A DNA stretch of 6,055 bases, taken from NCBI GenBank assembly GCA_905372595.1, contig CAJPPS010000090.1, positions 1-6,055 on the forward strand. The letters are read 5' to 3'. The stretch comes from an uncultured Capnocytophaga sp. Lineage in GTDB: Bacteria; Bacteroidota; Bacteroidia; Flavobacteriales; Flavobacteriaceae. How positions within the stretch are numbered: position 1 is the stretch's first letter; each line of letters starts with the position of its first letter. Of the stretch, positions 1 to 6,055 are shown piece after piece. Under the pieces are notes generated by a model. The model was not told the origin of the DNA and made no database searches. It worked only from the letters and a program-made list of their open reading frames with translations. The position numbers and the translations under genes were made by a program.

Positions 1-3
1 CTG

Positions 4-14
4 CAAAGATACAA
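4..14 (-). promoter_or_regulatory. Candidate leftward promoter in the palindrome
   Basis: Read on the minus strand, these bases are TTGTATCTTTG, identical to the plus-strand box at 38-48 because of the palindrome. Transcription would leave the window to the left within a few bases, so no target gene can be seen. The call rests only on sequence symmetry and the TAnnTTTG match. Confidence 0.4.
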
Positions 15-37
15 CTTTTTTAATTAAATTAAAAAAG

Positions 38-48
38 TTGTATCTTTG
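38..48 (+). promoter_or_regulatory. Candidate promoter of the DUF2459 gene (-7 box)
   Basis: TTGTATCTTTG contains TATCTTFG-type consensus bases in the exact form TATCTTTG at 41-48, matching the Bacteroidota -7 consensus TAnnTTTG. Transcription would start near 53-55, giving a leader of about 20 bases before the ATG at 76. No clear TTG or TTTG lies about 19 bp upstream, where a run of T (15-21) sits instead, so the -33 element is weak or absent. The same 11 bases recur at 5957-5967 before another gene, which supports a promoter role. Confidence 0.6.
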
Positions 49-75
49 CAGTGTTGAAAATAATCCTCGACTTCA

Positions 76-759
76 ATGAGAAAAGTGCGTCTGTGCCTGA
101 AAGGATTGCTCTATAGCGTGCTTTTTTTGCTTGCTTTTCTACTCTTATATGGGCTTTCCAGTGTTTTATTATCCAGAATTTTAGTGAATGAAAAAGTAGT
201 TCCAGAGAAAGCGGTCACGCTCTATTTGCTTTCAAATGGAATGCATACAGATATACTAATGCCTTTGACCAATGAGGTGTTTGACTGGCAGAAGGTGGTT
301 AGTTCTCAGCAAGTGCAAGATACAGAAGCTCCTTATCGCTATGTGGCAATGGGCTGGGGATGTAGGAAATTCTACTTGGAGACACCTACTTGGGCAGACT
401 TGAAATTTACCACTGCTTTTCAAGCGGTTACAGGGCAAGGAGGGACACTTATGCACGCTACTTTCTATGAGGAAATTCCTTCTGGAGTAGAGCGTGTTTC
501 TTTGGAGATTAGCAAGGAAAGCTATAGCCAATTGGTGGAACATATCAAGCAGACATTTGTACTGGAACAGGGAAGGGGAGTGCTAGTGCCTACCAATGCT
601 GTTTATGGAACTTCAGATGCTTTTTATGAGGCACACGGGCGGTATCATCTATTTTTTACTTGTAATAGCTGGACTAATGCAATGCTCAAGAGAAGTGGTA
701 TTAAAGCCTGCATATGGACACCTTTTGCTTTCGATGTGATGCGAAACTATCAGAAATAA
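76..759 (+). CDS. DUF2459 (TIGR02117-type) membrane-anchored protein
   Basis: This 227-residue protein has no assigned function. One hydrophobic segment at about residues 11-33, after a basic start, should anchor it in the inner membrane with the rest in the periplasm. Motifs I recognise from the DUF2459 family are SNGMHTDI (53-60), GWG with FY soon after (93-100), TPTWADL (103-109), HATFYEE (127-133), TCNSWTN (195-201) and WTPF (214-217). The conserved His57 and Cys196 occur in the order His then Cys, as in circularly permuted papain-like (NlpC/P60-related) hydrolases. That makes a cell-wall or lipid amide hydrolase possible, but this is inference. The ATG at 76 is the only reasonable start, since an in-frame stop lies at 61-63. 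There is no Shine-Dalgarno sequence. The family is known in other phyla near unrelated genes, and the neighbours here do not clarify its job. Confidence 0.82.
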   Translation: MRKVRLCLKGLLYSVLFLLAFLLLYGLSSVLLSRILVNEKVVPEKAVTLYLLSNGMHTDILMPLTNEVFDWQKVVSSQQVQDTEAPYRYVAMGWGCRKFYLETPTWADLKFTTAFQAVTGQGGTLMHATFYEEIPSGVERVSLEISKESYSQLVEHIKQTFVLEQGRGVLVPTNAVYGTSDAFYEAHGRYHLFFTCNSWTNAMLKRSGIKACIWTPFAFDVMRNYQK

Positions 760-795
760 GGAGAATAATAGATTGCTGCTTATTTAGAAAAAATC

Positions 796-847
796 TAACA
801 AATGAGTTGGGAGTAAAAATTAACAAATGAATGACAAATCATTCGTT
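796..847. repeat. Direct and inverted short repeats upstream of the SGNH gene
   Basis: TAACAAATGA occurs at 796-805 and again at 821-830, exactly 25 bp apart, and ACAAAT recurs at 834-839. Bases 826-834 (AATGAATGA) also pair with 839-847 (TCATTCGTT) around a CAAA loop, with one G/T mismatch. The cluster ends 10 bp before the -7 box at 858, covering the position where the -33 element should lie. A binding site for a regulator is plausible, but short repeats in AT-rich spacers also arise by chance. The rest of the 760-894 spacer holds no gene or clear terminator. Confidence 0.35.
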
Positions 848-857
848 ATTATTTTCG

Positions 858-865
858 TACCTTTG
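858..865 (+). promoter_or_regulatory. Candidate promoter of the SGNH hydrolase gene (-7 box)
   Basis: TACCTTTG matches the Bacteroidota -7 consensus TAnnTTTG. A start of transcription near 871 would leave about 24 bases before the GTG at 895. No TTG/TTTG lies at the usual 17-23 bp upstream, so the promoter may be weak or need an activator, possibly acting at the repeats at 796-847. Confidence 0.55.
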
Positions 866-894
866 TCGGTTGTTTTTATGTAGTATTAAATTTT

Positions 895-2358
895 GTGAAT
901 ACATCGTATTTTAAGCAAGCTTTCAGTATTTTACTCTTAGCGACGCTCTTTTTTTTAGGGTTAAAATCCTATTTGCCCGCACGAATATTTCCAGAGGATA
1001 CCCGTCCTTCTGCCAATGTAGTTGTGGATAGCCTGATGCTTGAAGCACTGGCAGGGAAAGATATAGAGGAAGTGATAAGTAAGCCTACAGATTCCTCTGC
1101 AACAGCTGTTTCCACGGTGGTTCCTATTCCTGTGGATACACTAAGCTTACCTTTACACAAAAATTTAGTTCCTTTCTTTGAAAAACTGCAAAAACTAGCC
1201 CTTACAGGGGAGGGACACATTCGCATAGGCTACTTTGGTGATTCTATGACGGATGGTGATTTTATTGTACAGGACTTAAGGGCTTTCTTTCAGAATAAAT
1301 TTGGAGGAAATGGGGTGGGATTTATTCCTATTGCTTCTGAATCGGCAACTTCAAGGGGAAGTGTGATTCACTCTTATTCCAATAATTGGAAGAGAGAATC
1401 CTATGTGAATGTAAAGCGACCTTCACGTCCTTTTGGGATTGCTGGACAGGTATTCTTTGTGAAGGGAAGTACGCCTGCTTGGGTTTCTTATAAGGCTTCT
1501 AGGCAACCTCATATCTCTCAGCTCTATACTCCTACTTTATTCTATGGGCGTTCAGGGAATACACAAGCTTATGTAGAAATTCGTTATGATGGAGATACCA
1601 CCCGTGTTATCAAACCACTCGTGGCAGATAAGCTCCTTAATGCTCTTCCATTGGCAGAAGGTAATGTCAAAGGAGTGCGAGTGAATTTCTTCAAAGCAGA
1701 TTCTATTCCTATCTATGGAGTGAATTCTGGAAATTCCTCAGGTGTACATATTGATAACTTCTCTAGTAGAGGGAATTCAGGACTTCCCTTATCATTGTTC
1801 AATCCTCCTTTAATGCAACAGTTTAATACTGCCCTAGGGGATTATGACTTGATTATCCTACACTTTGGAGCGAATGTGCTTAATTATGGTACTTTGGATT
1901 ACAGTTGGTATGAAAAGGGAATGAGCAAGGTGGTTACCCAGCTAAGACAGTGCTTTCCTAATACTGCATTCTTGATTGTCTCCACAGCAGATAAATCCTC
2001 CAAGGTAGGAACAGAGATGCAGACCGATAAGGCTGTGGTACCTCTGGCAAAGGCACAGCAGAGATATGCCCTGCATACAGGAGCTGGATTTGTGAATTTG
2101 TATGAACTTATGGGGGGCAAAGGCTCTATGGTGAAGTGGGTAACAGCTTCTCCAGCACTAGCAAATAAGGATTACACTCATTTTAATGCGCGAGGTTCCA
2201 AAAAAGTAGCCCAATTACTCTATAAAGAACTTCTTAAGGGTTATCTTTCTTTTGAGCATCCTAAGGCGTCGGAAGAGGATATACAACAGCTGATGCTAAC
2301 CTCTAAGGATAGCCTTCTACATTCGGATAAACTGATAGATTCAATGAAAAATCAATAA
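895..2358 (+). CDS. Membrane-anchored SGNH/GDSL hydrolase, Ape1/PatB-like layout
   Basis: This 487-residue protein is probably an esterase acting in the periplasm. A hydrophobic segment at residues 9-22 acts as signal anchor, followed by a Pro/Ser/Thr/Val-rich linker (about 38-88). The SGNH blocks are visible: GDS with Ser117 as nucleophile (114-118), SRGNSG (291-296) as the likely block II glycine, HFGAN (323-327) with Gly325 and Asn327, and DYTH (426-429) supplying the Asp426/His429 pair. About 170 residues separate blocks I and II, much of it strand-rich. That layout, and the text around block I (FGDSMTDGDF and the later FGGNGVGF), resemble Ape1/PatB peptidoglycan O-acetylesterases, which carry an inserted carbohydrate-binding domain. 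The peptidoglycan or polysaccharide substrate is inference. The start is GTG; no in-frame ATG, GTG or TTG lies between the stop at 832-834 and 895. No acetyltransferase partner is visible nearby. Confidence 0.82.
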   Translation: MNTSYFKQAFSILLLATLFFLGLKSYLPARIFPEDTRPSANVVVDSLMLEALAGKDIEEVISKPTDSSATAVSTVVPIPVDTLSLPLHKNLVPFFEKLQKLALTGEGHIRIGYFGDSMTDGDFIVQDLRAFFQNKFGGNGVGFIPIASESATSRGSVIHSYSNNWKRESYVNVKRPSRPFGIAGQVFFVKGSTPAWVSYKASRQPHISQLYTPTLFYGRSGNTQAYVEIRYDGDTTRVIKPLVADKLLNALPLAEGNVKGVRVNFFKADSIPIYGVNSGNSSGVHIDNFSSRGNSGLPLSLFNPPLMQQFNTALGDYDLIILHFGANVLNYGTLDYSWYEKGMSKVVTQLRQCFPNTAFLIVSTADKSSKVGTEMQTDKAVVPLAKAQQRYALHTGAGFVNLYELMGGKGSMVKWVTASPALANKDYTHFNARGSKKVAQLLYKELLKGYLSFEHPKASEEDIQQLMLTSKDSLLHSDKLIDSMKNQ

Positions 2359-2368
2359 AAAAAACAAA

Positions 2369-2400
2369 TTTTGAAATTCGGATAAAAAGCCGTATATTTG
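2369..2400 (+). promoter_or_regulatory. Promoter of the U32-family gene (-33 and -7 boxes)
   Basis: TTTTG at 2369-2373 and TATATTTG at 2393-2400 are separated by 19 bp, a textbook fit to the Bacteroidota TTTG-N19-TAnnTTTG pattern and the best promoter in the window. Transcription should begin near 2406, leaving a very short leader of about 14 bases before the ATG at 2420. It lies just after the stop codon of the SGNH gene, so the U32 gene can be expressed on its own. Confidence 0.75.
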
Positions 2401-2419
2401 TAACACCTAACAATAAAGA

Positions 2420-3661
2420 ATGACAACATCGGGAAAGATAGAACTAATGGCCCCTGCGGGTAATTTTGAGTCCTTACAAGCAGCGTTGGATAATGGTGCG
2501 GATTCTGTATATTTTGGCGTAGAACAGCTCAATATGAGAGCACGTGCAAGTATTAATTTTACTTTAGACGATTTACAAGAGATTGCACGGCGTTGCCAAG
2601 AGAAAAAAGTGCGTACCTACCTTACCCTCAATACAATCATTTACGATCACGATCTTTCTATTATTAAGACCCTATTGGACAAAGCCAAGCAAGCACAGAT
2701 TACTGCTGTTATTGCAATGGATCAGGCAGTCATCGCTTATGCAAGACAGATAGGGATGGAAGTGCATATTTCTACTCAGATTAACATTACCAATATAGAA
2801 ACCGTTAAGTTTTATGCGCTCTTTGCCGATACAATGGTGATGAGCCGAGAGCTCTCCCTCAGGCAGATAAAGAAAATATGCGAACAGGTAGAACGCGAAC
2901 AGGTTAAGGGACCTTCTGGTAATTTGGTAGAGATAGAGATATTCGGTCACGGAGCCCTATGTATGGCGGTTTCTGGGAAATGCTACTTGAGCCTACACTC
3001 CCATAATTCATCGGCTAATCGTGGAGCTTGTAAGCAAAACTGTAGAAAGAAATACACTGTTATAGACCAAGAAAGTGGTTTTGAAATAGAGTTGGATAAT
3101 GAATATATGATGTCGCCTAAGGATCTCTGTACCTTGGATTTCTTGGATCAAGTAATTGATACAGGTGCGAAAGTACTCAAGATAGAAGGGCGTGGGCGTG
3201 CTCCTGAGTATGTAGCTACCGTGATTCGCACCTATCGTGAGGCAATTGATGCTTATTATCAGGGTACTTATACCAAAGAAAAGGTAGAAAAATGGATGGA
3301 AGCACTTGCTACGGTATATAACAGAGGTTTCTGGGGAGGTTATTACCTAGGACAGAAGCTAGGGGAATGGAGCGGTGTTCCTGGTTCTCAAGCTACCCAG
3401 AAGAAAGTCTATATAGGAAAGGCAATGCATTTCTTCCCTAAGACAGGTATTTCGGAATTTAAGATTGAGGCTTTTGATATTAAGCGAGGTGATAAGCTCC
3501 TCATTACAGGTCCTACCACAGGAGTTAAGGAGCTGGTTCTGGAGGATATGTACGTAAATGATTCCCTGGCAGATACCGCTAAGAAAGGGGATTCTTGTAC
3601 CATATACACTGAGTTCCGTACACGCCCTTCGGATAAGCTTTATAAAATGGTCAAAGCCTGA
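2420..3661 (+). CDS. U32-family protein, probable TrhP-type tRNA hydroxylation enzyme
   Basis: Residues 8-31 form the usual U32 start (ELMAPAG, then GADSVYFG). The family signature E-x-F-x2-G-[SA]-[LIVM]-C-x4-G-x-C-x-[LIVM]-S is intact at residues 173-191. At 413 residues, with a C-terminal beta domain (about 328-413), it matches the size of the E. coli YegQ (TrhP) and B. subtilis YrrO group and is shorter than RlhA. TrhP proteins make 5-hydroxyuridine at tRNA wobble position 34, using prephenate, and related UbiU/UbiV bind a [4Fe-4S] cluster. Candidate ligands here are Cys181, Cys188, Cys204 and Cys237, with Cys208 as an extra or alternative. The usual database label is peptidase, but no protease catalytic site is evident. 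The protein has no signal peptide and should be cytoplasmic. The U32 assignment is firm; TrhP over another U32 subgroup is likely, not proven. Confidence 0.88.
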   Translation: MTTSGKIELMAPAGNFESLQAALDNGADSVYFGVEQLNMRARASINFTLDDLQEIARRCQEKKVRTYLTLNTIIYDHDLSIIKTLLDKAKQAQITAVIAMDQAVIAYARQIGMEVHISTQINITNIETVKFYALFADTMVMSRELSLRQIKKICEQVEREQVKGPSGNLVEIEIFGHGALCMAVSGKCYLSLHSHNSSANRGACKQNCRKKYTVIDQESGFEIELDNEYMMSPKDLCTLDFLDQVIDTGAKVLKIEGRGRAPEYVATVIRTYREAIDAYYQGTYTKEKVEKWMEALATVYNRGFWGGYYLGQKLGEWSGVPGSQATQKKVYIGKAMHFFPKTGISEFKIEAFDIKRGDKLLITGPTTGVKELVLEDMYVNDSLADTAKKGDSCTIYTEFRTRPSDKLYKMVKA

Positions 3662-3668
3662 GATAGCT

Positions 3669-3676
3669 TAGTTTTG
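3669..3676 (+). promoter_or_regulatory. Possible promoter of the S46 peptidase gene (-7 box)
   Basis: TAGTTTTG fits TAnnTTTG and lies 21 bp before the ATG at 3698, the same spacing as for the other genes here. No TTG is present about 19 bp upstream, where the end of the U32 gene lies. The spacer of only 36 bp has no terminator, so read-through from the U32 promoter could also supply transcription. Confidence 0.45.
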
Positions 3677-3697
3677 TAAATAGATAAATACATTTAT

Positions 3698-5833
3698 ATG
3701 AAAAAAATTTTAAAAATGGCTCTGTTCTTAGGGGTAACTTCTCTCTATGCACAACAGGGCGGGATGTGGATTCCTTCCTTACTGGAGGGAATGAACGCTA
3801 AGGAGATGAAAACCTTGGGGATGAAAATGTCTGTGGCTGATATCTACAATGTGAATAAGTCCAGCCTTAAGGATGCCGCACCTCACTTTAATGGAGGATG
3901 CTCTTCTGAAATTATTTCTGATAAAGGGCTGTTGCTTACCAACCATCACTGTGGTTATGGGCAGATTCAATCACACTCTTCCTTACAGAATGACTACCTA
4001 ACTCACGGATTCTGGGCAAAAAACCTCTCAGAAGAGCTTCCTAACAAAAATCTTAAGGTAACTTTCATTGTCCGTATTGATGATGTAACCAAGCAAGTGC
4101 TTGCAGGAACTCAGCAGATTACTGATGAGACTCAAAAAGCCAAACTCATAGAGCAGAATATAGCACAAGCTATCAAAACAGCTCCTAAAGAAGCTTGGCA
4201 GGAGAATAGTGTAAAGGCTTTCTATGATGGGAACCAATACATTCTCTTTGTTACTGAAACCTTCAAGGATGTCCGCTTGGTAGGAGCACCTCCTTCTTCT
4301 ATTGGAAAGTTTGGTTCTGATACCGATAACTGGGTATGGCCTCGCCACACAGGGGATTTCTCTCTCTTCCGTGTATATGCAGATAAAAATAATCGCCCTG
4401 CAGAATATTCCAAAGATAACGTACCTTACAAGCCCAAACATTTCTTCCCTATTTCTATCAAAGGAGTTAAGGAAGGAGATTTTGTAATGGTATTTGGATA
4501 CCCAGGAACTACTCAAGAATACTTACCATCAGTGGCTGTCGAGCAGATTGTAAATACGATTAATCCCGCTAGAATAGGAATCCGCGATGTAGCCCTAAAA
4601 GTACAGGATGGATTTATGCGTAAAGATAACAGCATCAAGATAAAATATGCTTCTAAATACGCCCGTACAGCGAACTATTGGAAGAAATGGATAGGAGAGA
4701 CTAAAGGTCTTAAGAAATCCGATGCAGTATCACTAAAAAAGCAACAGGAAATCAAATTCCAGCAGAATATTGAAAAAGCCAATAAGCAAGCTGAATACGG
4801 AAATCTTCTTCCTGAGTTCAATCAACTCTATAAGGAATTTGAACCTTATAACCTAGCCTATAATCTCTATAGCGAACTGATGTATCGTACTGTGGATTTC
4901 CTTTCCAATGGAGTGCGTATCTTACAGATGCAACAGGTATTAGATAAAAAAGGAGAACAGGCTTTTGCTGATAGAAAGAAAAATATGCTCTCTGTCTTCG
5001 AAAGTGTTTTCAAAGATAATGTAAAGCAAGTAGATAAGGAAGTATTTGAGAAAATAATTGTTTTCTATGCAGAACAAATGCCTAAGAACTTACTCGTTGC
5101 TAGCCTTCAGAACTTTGATGCAAAGCAATTGGCAGATAAGCTCTATGCTAATTCTTTCCTTACTTCTTATGAAGGGATAGAAAAAGTATTGGCTCTCTCT
5201 CCCGCTGAGTTCAAGGAACAACTTAAGAATGATATAGGGGTACAATTTGCCGCTCAACTAATGGATATGAATGATACCAAGGTATATCCTAACTATACGC
5301 GCATTAGTACTCAAATCCACGCCCTTCAACGTACTTATATGAAAGCTATCTTGGAATTCTCTAAACCTTCTGATAGAATCTTCCCTGATGCCAATAGTAC
5401 TCTAAGAGTTACTTATGGAAAAGTAGCAGGCTTCTCTCCTGCCGATGGAGTGGATTATGCCGCTACTACTACCTTGGATGGAGTAATGGAAAAATATGTA
5501 CCTGGAGATTATGAATTTGATGTACCTCAAAAGCTCCGTGAACTGTATGTTAAAAAAGATTATGGACGTTACGGGCAAAATGGAAAAATGCCTCTTTGCT
5601 TCATCTCTACTTGTCATACCACAGGAGGAAACTCTGGTAGCCCTGCGATAGACGCCAACGGAAATCTTATCGGAATTAATTTCGACCGTGTATGGGAAGG
5701 AACAATGAGTGATATCCATTATGATCCTAAGCTATGCCGTAATATTATGATGGATATGCGTTATTTCTTATTTATTGTAGATAAATATGCAGGAGCAGGC
5801 TATTTGCTCAACGAAATGAAGATTGTTAAATAG
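3698..5833 (+). CDS. dpp11: Secreted S46 dipeptidyl-peptidase, DPP11 type (Asp/Glu-specific)
   Basis: This 711-residue enzyme removes dipeptides from the amino end of peptides in the periplasm, feeding amino-acid metabolism in bacteria that live on proteins. Residues 1-18 are a signal peptide, with likely cleavage after LYA. The S46 catalytic triad is readable as His84 in TNHHCGYG, Asp220 in HTGDFSLF and Ser646 in GGNSGSP. Cys68 and Cys85 sit where a conserved disulfide is expected. Arg664, 18 residues after the catalytic serine in NFDR, matches Arg673 of Porphyromonas DPP11, which selects Asp or Glu at P1; DPP7 has Gly there. The helical region between the two halves of the protease fold (about 280-570) is complete, and the conserved end (MRYFLFIVDKYAGAGYL) is present. 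Length is close to the roughly 710-720 usual for the family. The ATG at 3698 begins a proper signal peptide. Family is certain; specificity rests on one residue. Confidence 0.93.
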   Translation: MKKILKMALFLGVTSLYAQQGGMWIPSLLEGMNAKEMKTLGMKMSVADIYNVNKSSLKDAAPHFNGGCSSEIISDKGLLLTNHHCGYGQIQSHSSLQNDYLTHGFWAKNLSEELPNKNLKVTFIVRIDDVTKQVLAGTQQITDETQKAKLIEQNIAQAIKTAPKEAWQENSVKAFYDGNQYILFVTETFKDVRLVGAPPSSIGKFGSDTDNWVWPRHTGDFSLFRVYADKNNRPAEYSKDNVPYKPKHFFPISIKGVKEGDFVMVFGYPGTTQEYLPSVAVEQIVNTINPARIGIRDVALKVQDGFMRKDNSIKIKYASKYARTANYWKKWIGETKGLKKSDAVSLKKQQEIKFQQNIEKANKQAEYGNLLPEFNQLYKEFEPYNLAYNLYSELMYRTVDFLSNGVRILQMQQVLDKKGEQAFADRKKNMLSVFESVFKDNVKQVDKEVFEKIIVFYAEQMPKNLLVASLQNFDAKQLADKLYANSFLTSYEGIEKVLALSPAEFKEQLKNDIGVQFAAQLMDMNDTKVYPNYTRISTQIHALQRTYMKAILEFSKPSDRIFPDANSTLRVTYGKVAGFSPADGVDYAATTTLDGVMEKYVPGDYEFDVPQKLRELYVKKDYGRYGQNGKMPLCFISTCHTTGGNSGSPAIDANGNLIGINFDRVWEGTMSDIHYDPKLCRNIMMDMRYFLFIVDKYAGAGYLLNEMKIVK

Positions 5834-5869
5834 ATATTTTATTTGTTTTCATTCTAATTGAATTTCACT

Positions 5870-5938
5870 AGCTTCGCCTTGTTAAGAAATAGATTTTTCT
5901 CATAAATAGACTATTTTTTTTAAGGCGAAGTTTTATTT
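5870..5938 (+). terminator. Hairpin terminator after the S46 peptidase gene
   Basis: CTTCGCCTT at 5872-5880 pairs perfectly with AAGGCGAAG at 5922-5930, and A5870/G5871 can extend the stem by pairing with T5931/T5932 (one G-U). A second stem inside it pairs 5884-5892 with 5911-5919 (one G-U), leaving an 18-base loop. The outer stem is followed by TTTTATTT. Its place 37 bp after the stop codon and the U-rich tail on the plus strand fit intrinsic termination. The opposite strand lacks a T run after the stem. Confidence 0.7.
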
Positions 5939-5956
5939 AGATTGTATTTAAATATT

Positions 5957-5967
5957 TTGTATCTTTG
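5957..5967 (+). promoter_or_regulatory. Candidate promoter of the truncated downstream gene (-7 box)
   Basis: TTGTATCTTTG includes TATCTTTG at 5960-5967, identical over 11 bases to the box in the palindrome at 38-48. It sits after the terminator and 27 bp before the ATG at 5995. The only upstream TTG (5942-5944) is 15 bp from the -7 box, shorter than usual, so the -33 element is doubtful. Confidence 0.6.
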
Positions 5968-5994
5968 TGCATTGTTATAAGGTGCATAAGCGAT

Positions 5995-6055
5995 ATGAAA
6001 TATATCTTCTCACTTCTCTTTTTTTTCTTCTTCTTTTTTAAGGTAGGAGCTCAAA
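5995..6055 (+). CDS. Start of a secreted protein, cut by the window end
   Basis: Twenty complete codons are visible and the gene continues past the right edge, so the product cannot be named. They read as a signal peptide: a short basic start (MKY), a hydrophobic core with seven phenylalanines in a row (residues 9-15), then KVGAQ, with likely signal-peptidase I cleavage after Ala19. The Phe run is encoded by T8 (6019-6026) and T6 (6034-6039) tracts. Promoter placement, the upstream terminator and the typical Bacteroidota GAQ junction make a real start likely. Confidence 0.65.
   Translation, partial: MKYIFSLLFFFFFFFKVGAQ

Larger units (their letters stand above)
1..51. repeat. Perfect 51-bp palindrome containing two outward-facing -7 boxes
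   Basis: Bases 1-24 are the exact reverse complement of bases 28-51, with a 3-base centre (TAA, 25-27). Each arm carries TATCTTTG preceded by TTG and followed by GCA: on the plus strand at 41-48 and on the minus strand at 4-11. The centre is almost pure A/T. There is no target-site duplication or coding sequence to suggest a mobile element. The simplest reading is a divergent promoter whose two halves share the same spacer DNA, because the gene at 76 begins 25 bp downstream. The leftward gene, if there is one, lies outside the window. As RNA the arms could form a long AU-rich hairpin, but the rightward transcript should begin after the palindrome. Confidence 0.85.

Noticed and set aside
1..51. 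Palindrome as an intrinsic terminator or insertion-sequence end
   Set aside because: The stem is AU-rich with no following T run on either side, there is no transposase or target duplication in view, and the -7 boxes give a better explanation.
256..543. Minus-strand open frame of 95 codons inside the DUF2459 gene
   Set aside because: It overlaps the conserved blocks of the real gene and reads as low-complexity Cys/Ser/His-rich sequence with no family resemblance.
769..798. Possible small hairpin after the DUF2459 gene (TTAGA at 784-788 with TCTAA at 794-798)
   Set aside because: Only five A/T-rich base pairs, and no T run follows, so a terminator is not supported.
4028..4516. Minus-strand open frame of 162 codons inside the S46 peptidase gene
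   Set aside because: It lies wholly antisense to a clearly conserved gene, has no promoter box or recognisable motif, and its composition looks like a reverse-strand by-product.
5402..5719. Minus-strand open frame of 105 codons at the end of the S46 gene
   Set aside because: It is antisense to the catalytic-serine region and has no supporting signals.
2420..5833. U32 and S46 genes as a joint proteolysis operon
   Set aside because: The U32 protein is probably a cytoplasmic RNA-modifying enzyme while the S46 protein is exported, and a separate -7 box lies between them; closeness alone does not show a shared role.
1..6055. Undescribed defence, mobile or CRISPR system
   Set aside because: I looked for spaced repeats, recombinase or nuclease motifs and RNA genes on both strands and found none; the genes are recognisable housekeeping or envelope families.

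Overview
The window looks like ordinary chromosomal DNA from a Bacteroidota bacterium, most likely a low-GC member of the Flavobacteriales. A Capnocytophaga-like host is a guess from protein content and base composition and cannot be confirmed here. The main reasons are -7 promoter boxes of the Bacteroidota type (TAnnTTTG) before every gene, AT-rich leaders without Shine-Dalgarno sequences, and an S46 dipeptidyl-peptidase.

All visible genes lie on the plus strand. A perfect 51-bp palindrome (1-51) carries outward-facing copies of the -7 box and leads into a membrane-anchored DUF2459-type protein (76-759). A 135-bp spacer with short direct and inverted repeats and a -7 box precedes a GTG-started, membrane-anchored SGNH/GDSL hydrolase (895-2358) whose layout resembles peptidoglycan O-acetylesterases. 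A good -33/-7 promoter then drives a U32-family protein (2420-3661), probably a tRNA-hydroxylation (TrhP-type) iron-sulfur protein rather than a protease. After 36 bp comes a secreted S46 dipeptidyl-peptidase (3698-5833) with the DPP11-type specificity arginine. A hairpin terminator (5870-5938) closes this block. A last promoter (5957-5967) precedes the first 20 codons of another secreted protein, cut off by the window edge (5995-6055).

The genes do not form an obvious pathway. Three of the complete products are predicted to be anchored in or exported across the inner membrane (DUF2459, SGNH, S46), while the U32 protein is cytoplasmic. Each has its own candidate promoter, so they are better read as neighbouring single-gene units than as one operon. 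I see no mobile element, CRISPR array, RNA gene or defence system. The most unusual structure is the palindromic double promoter at the left edge.
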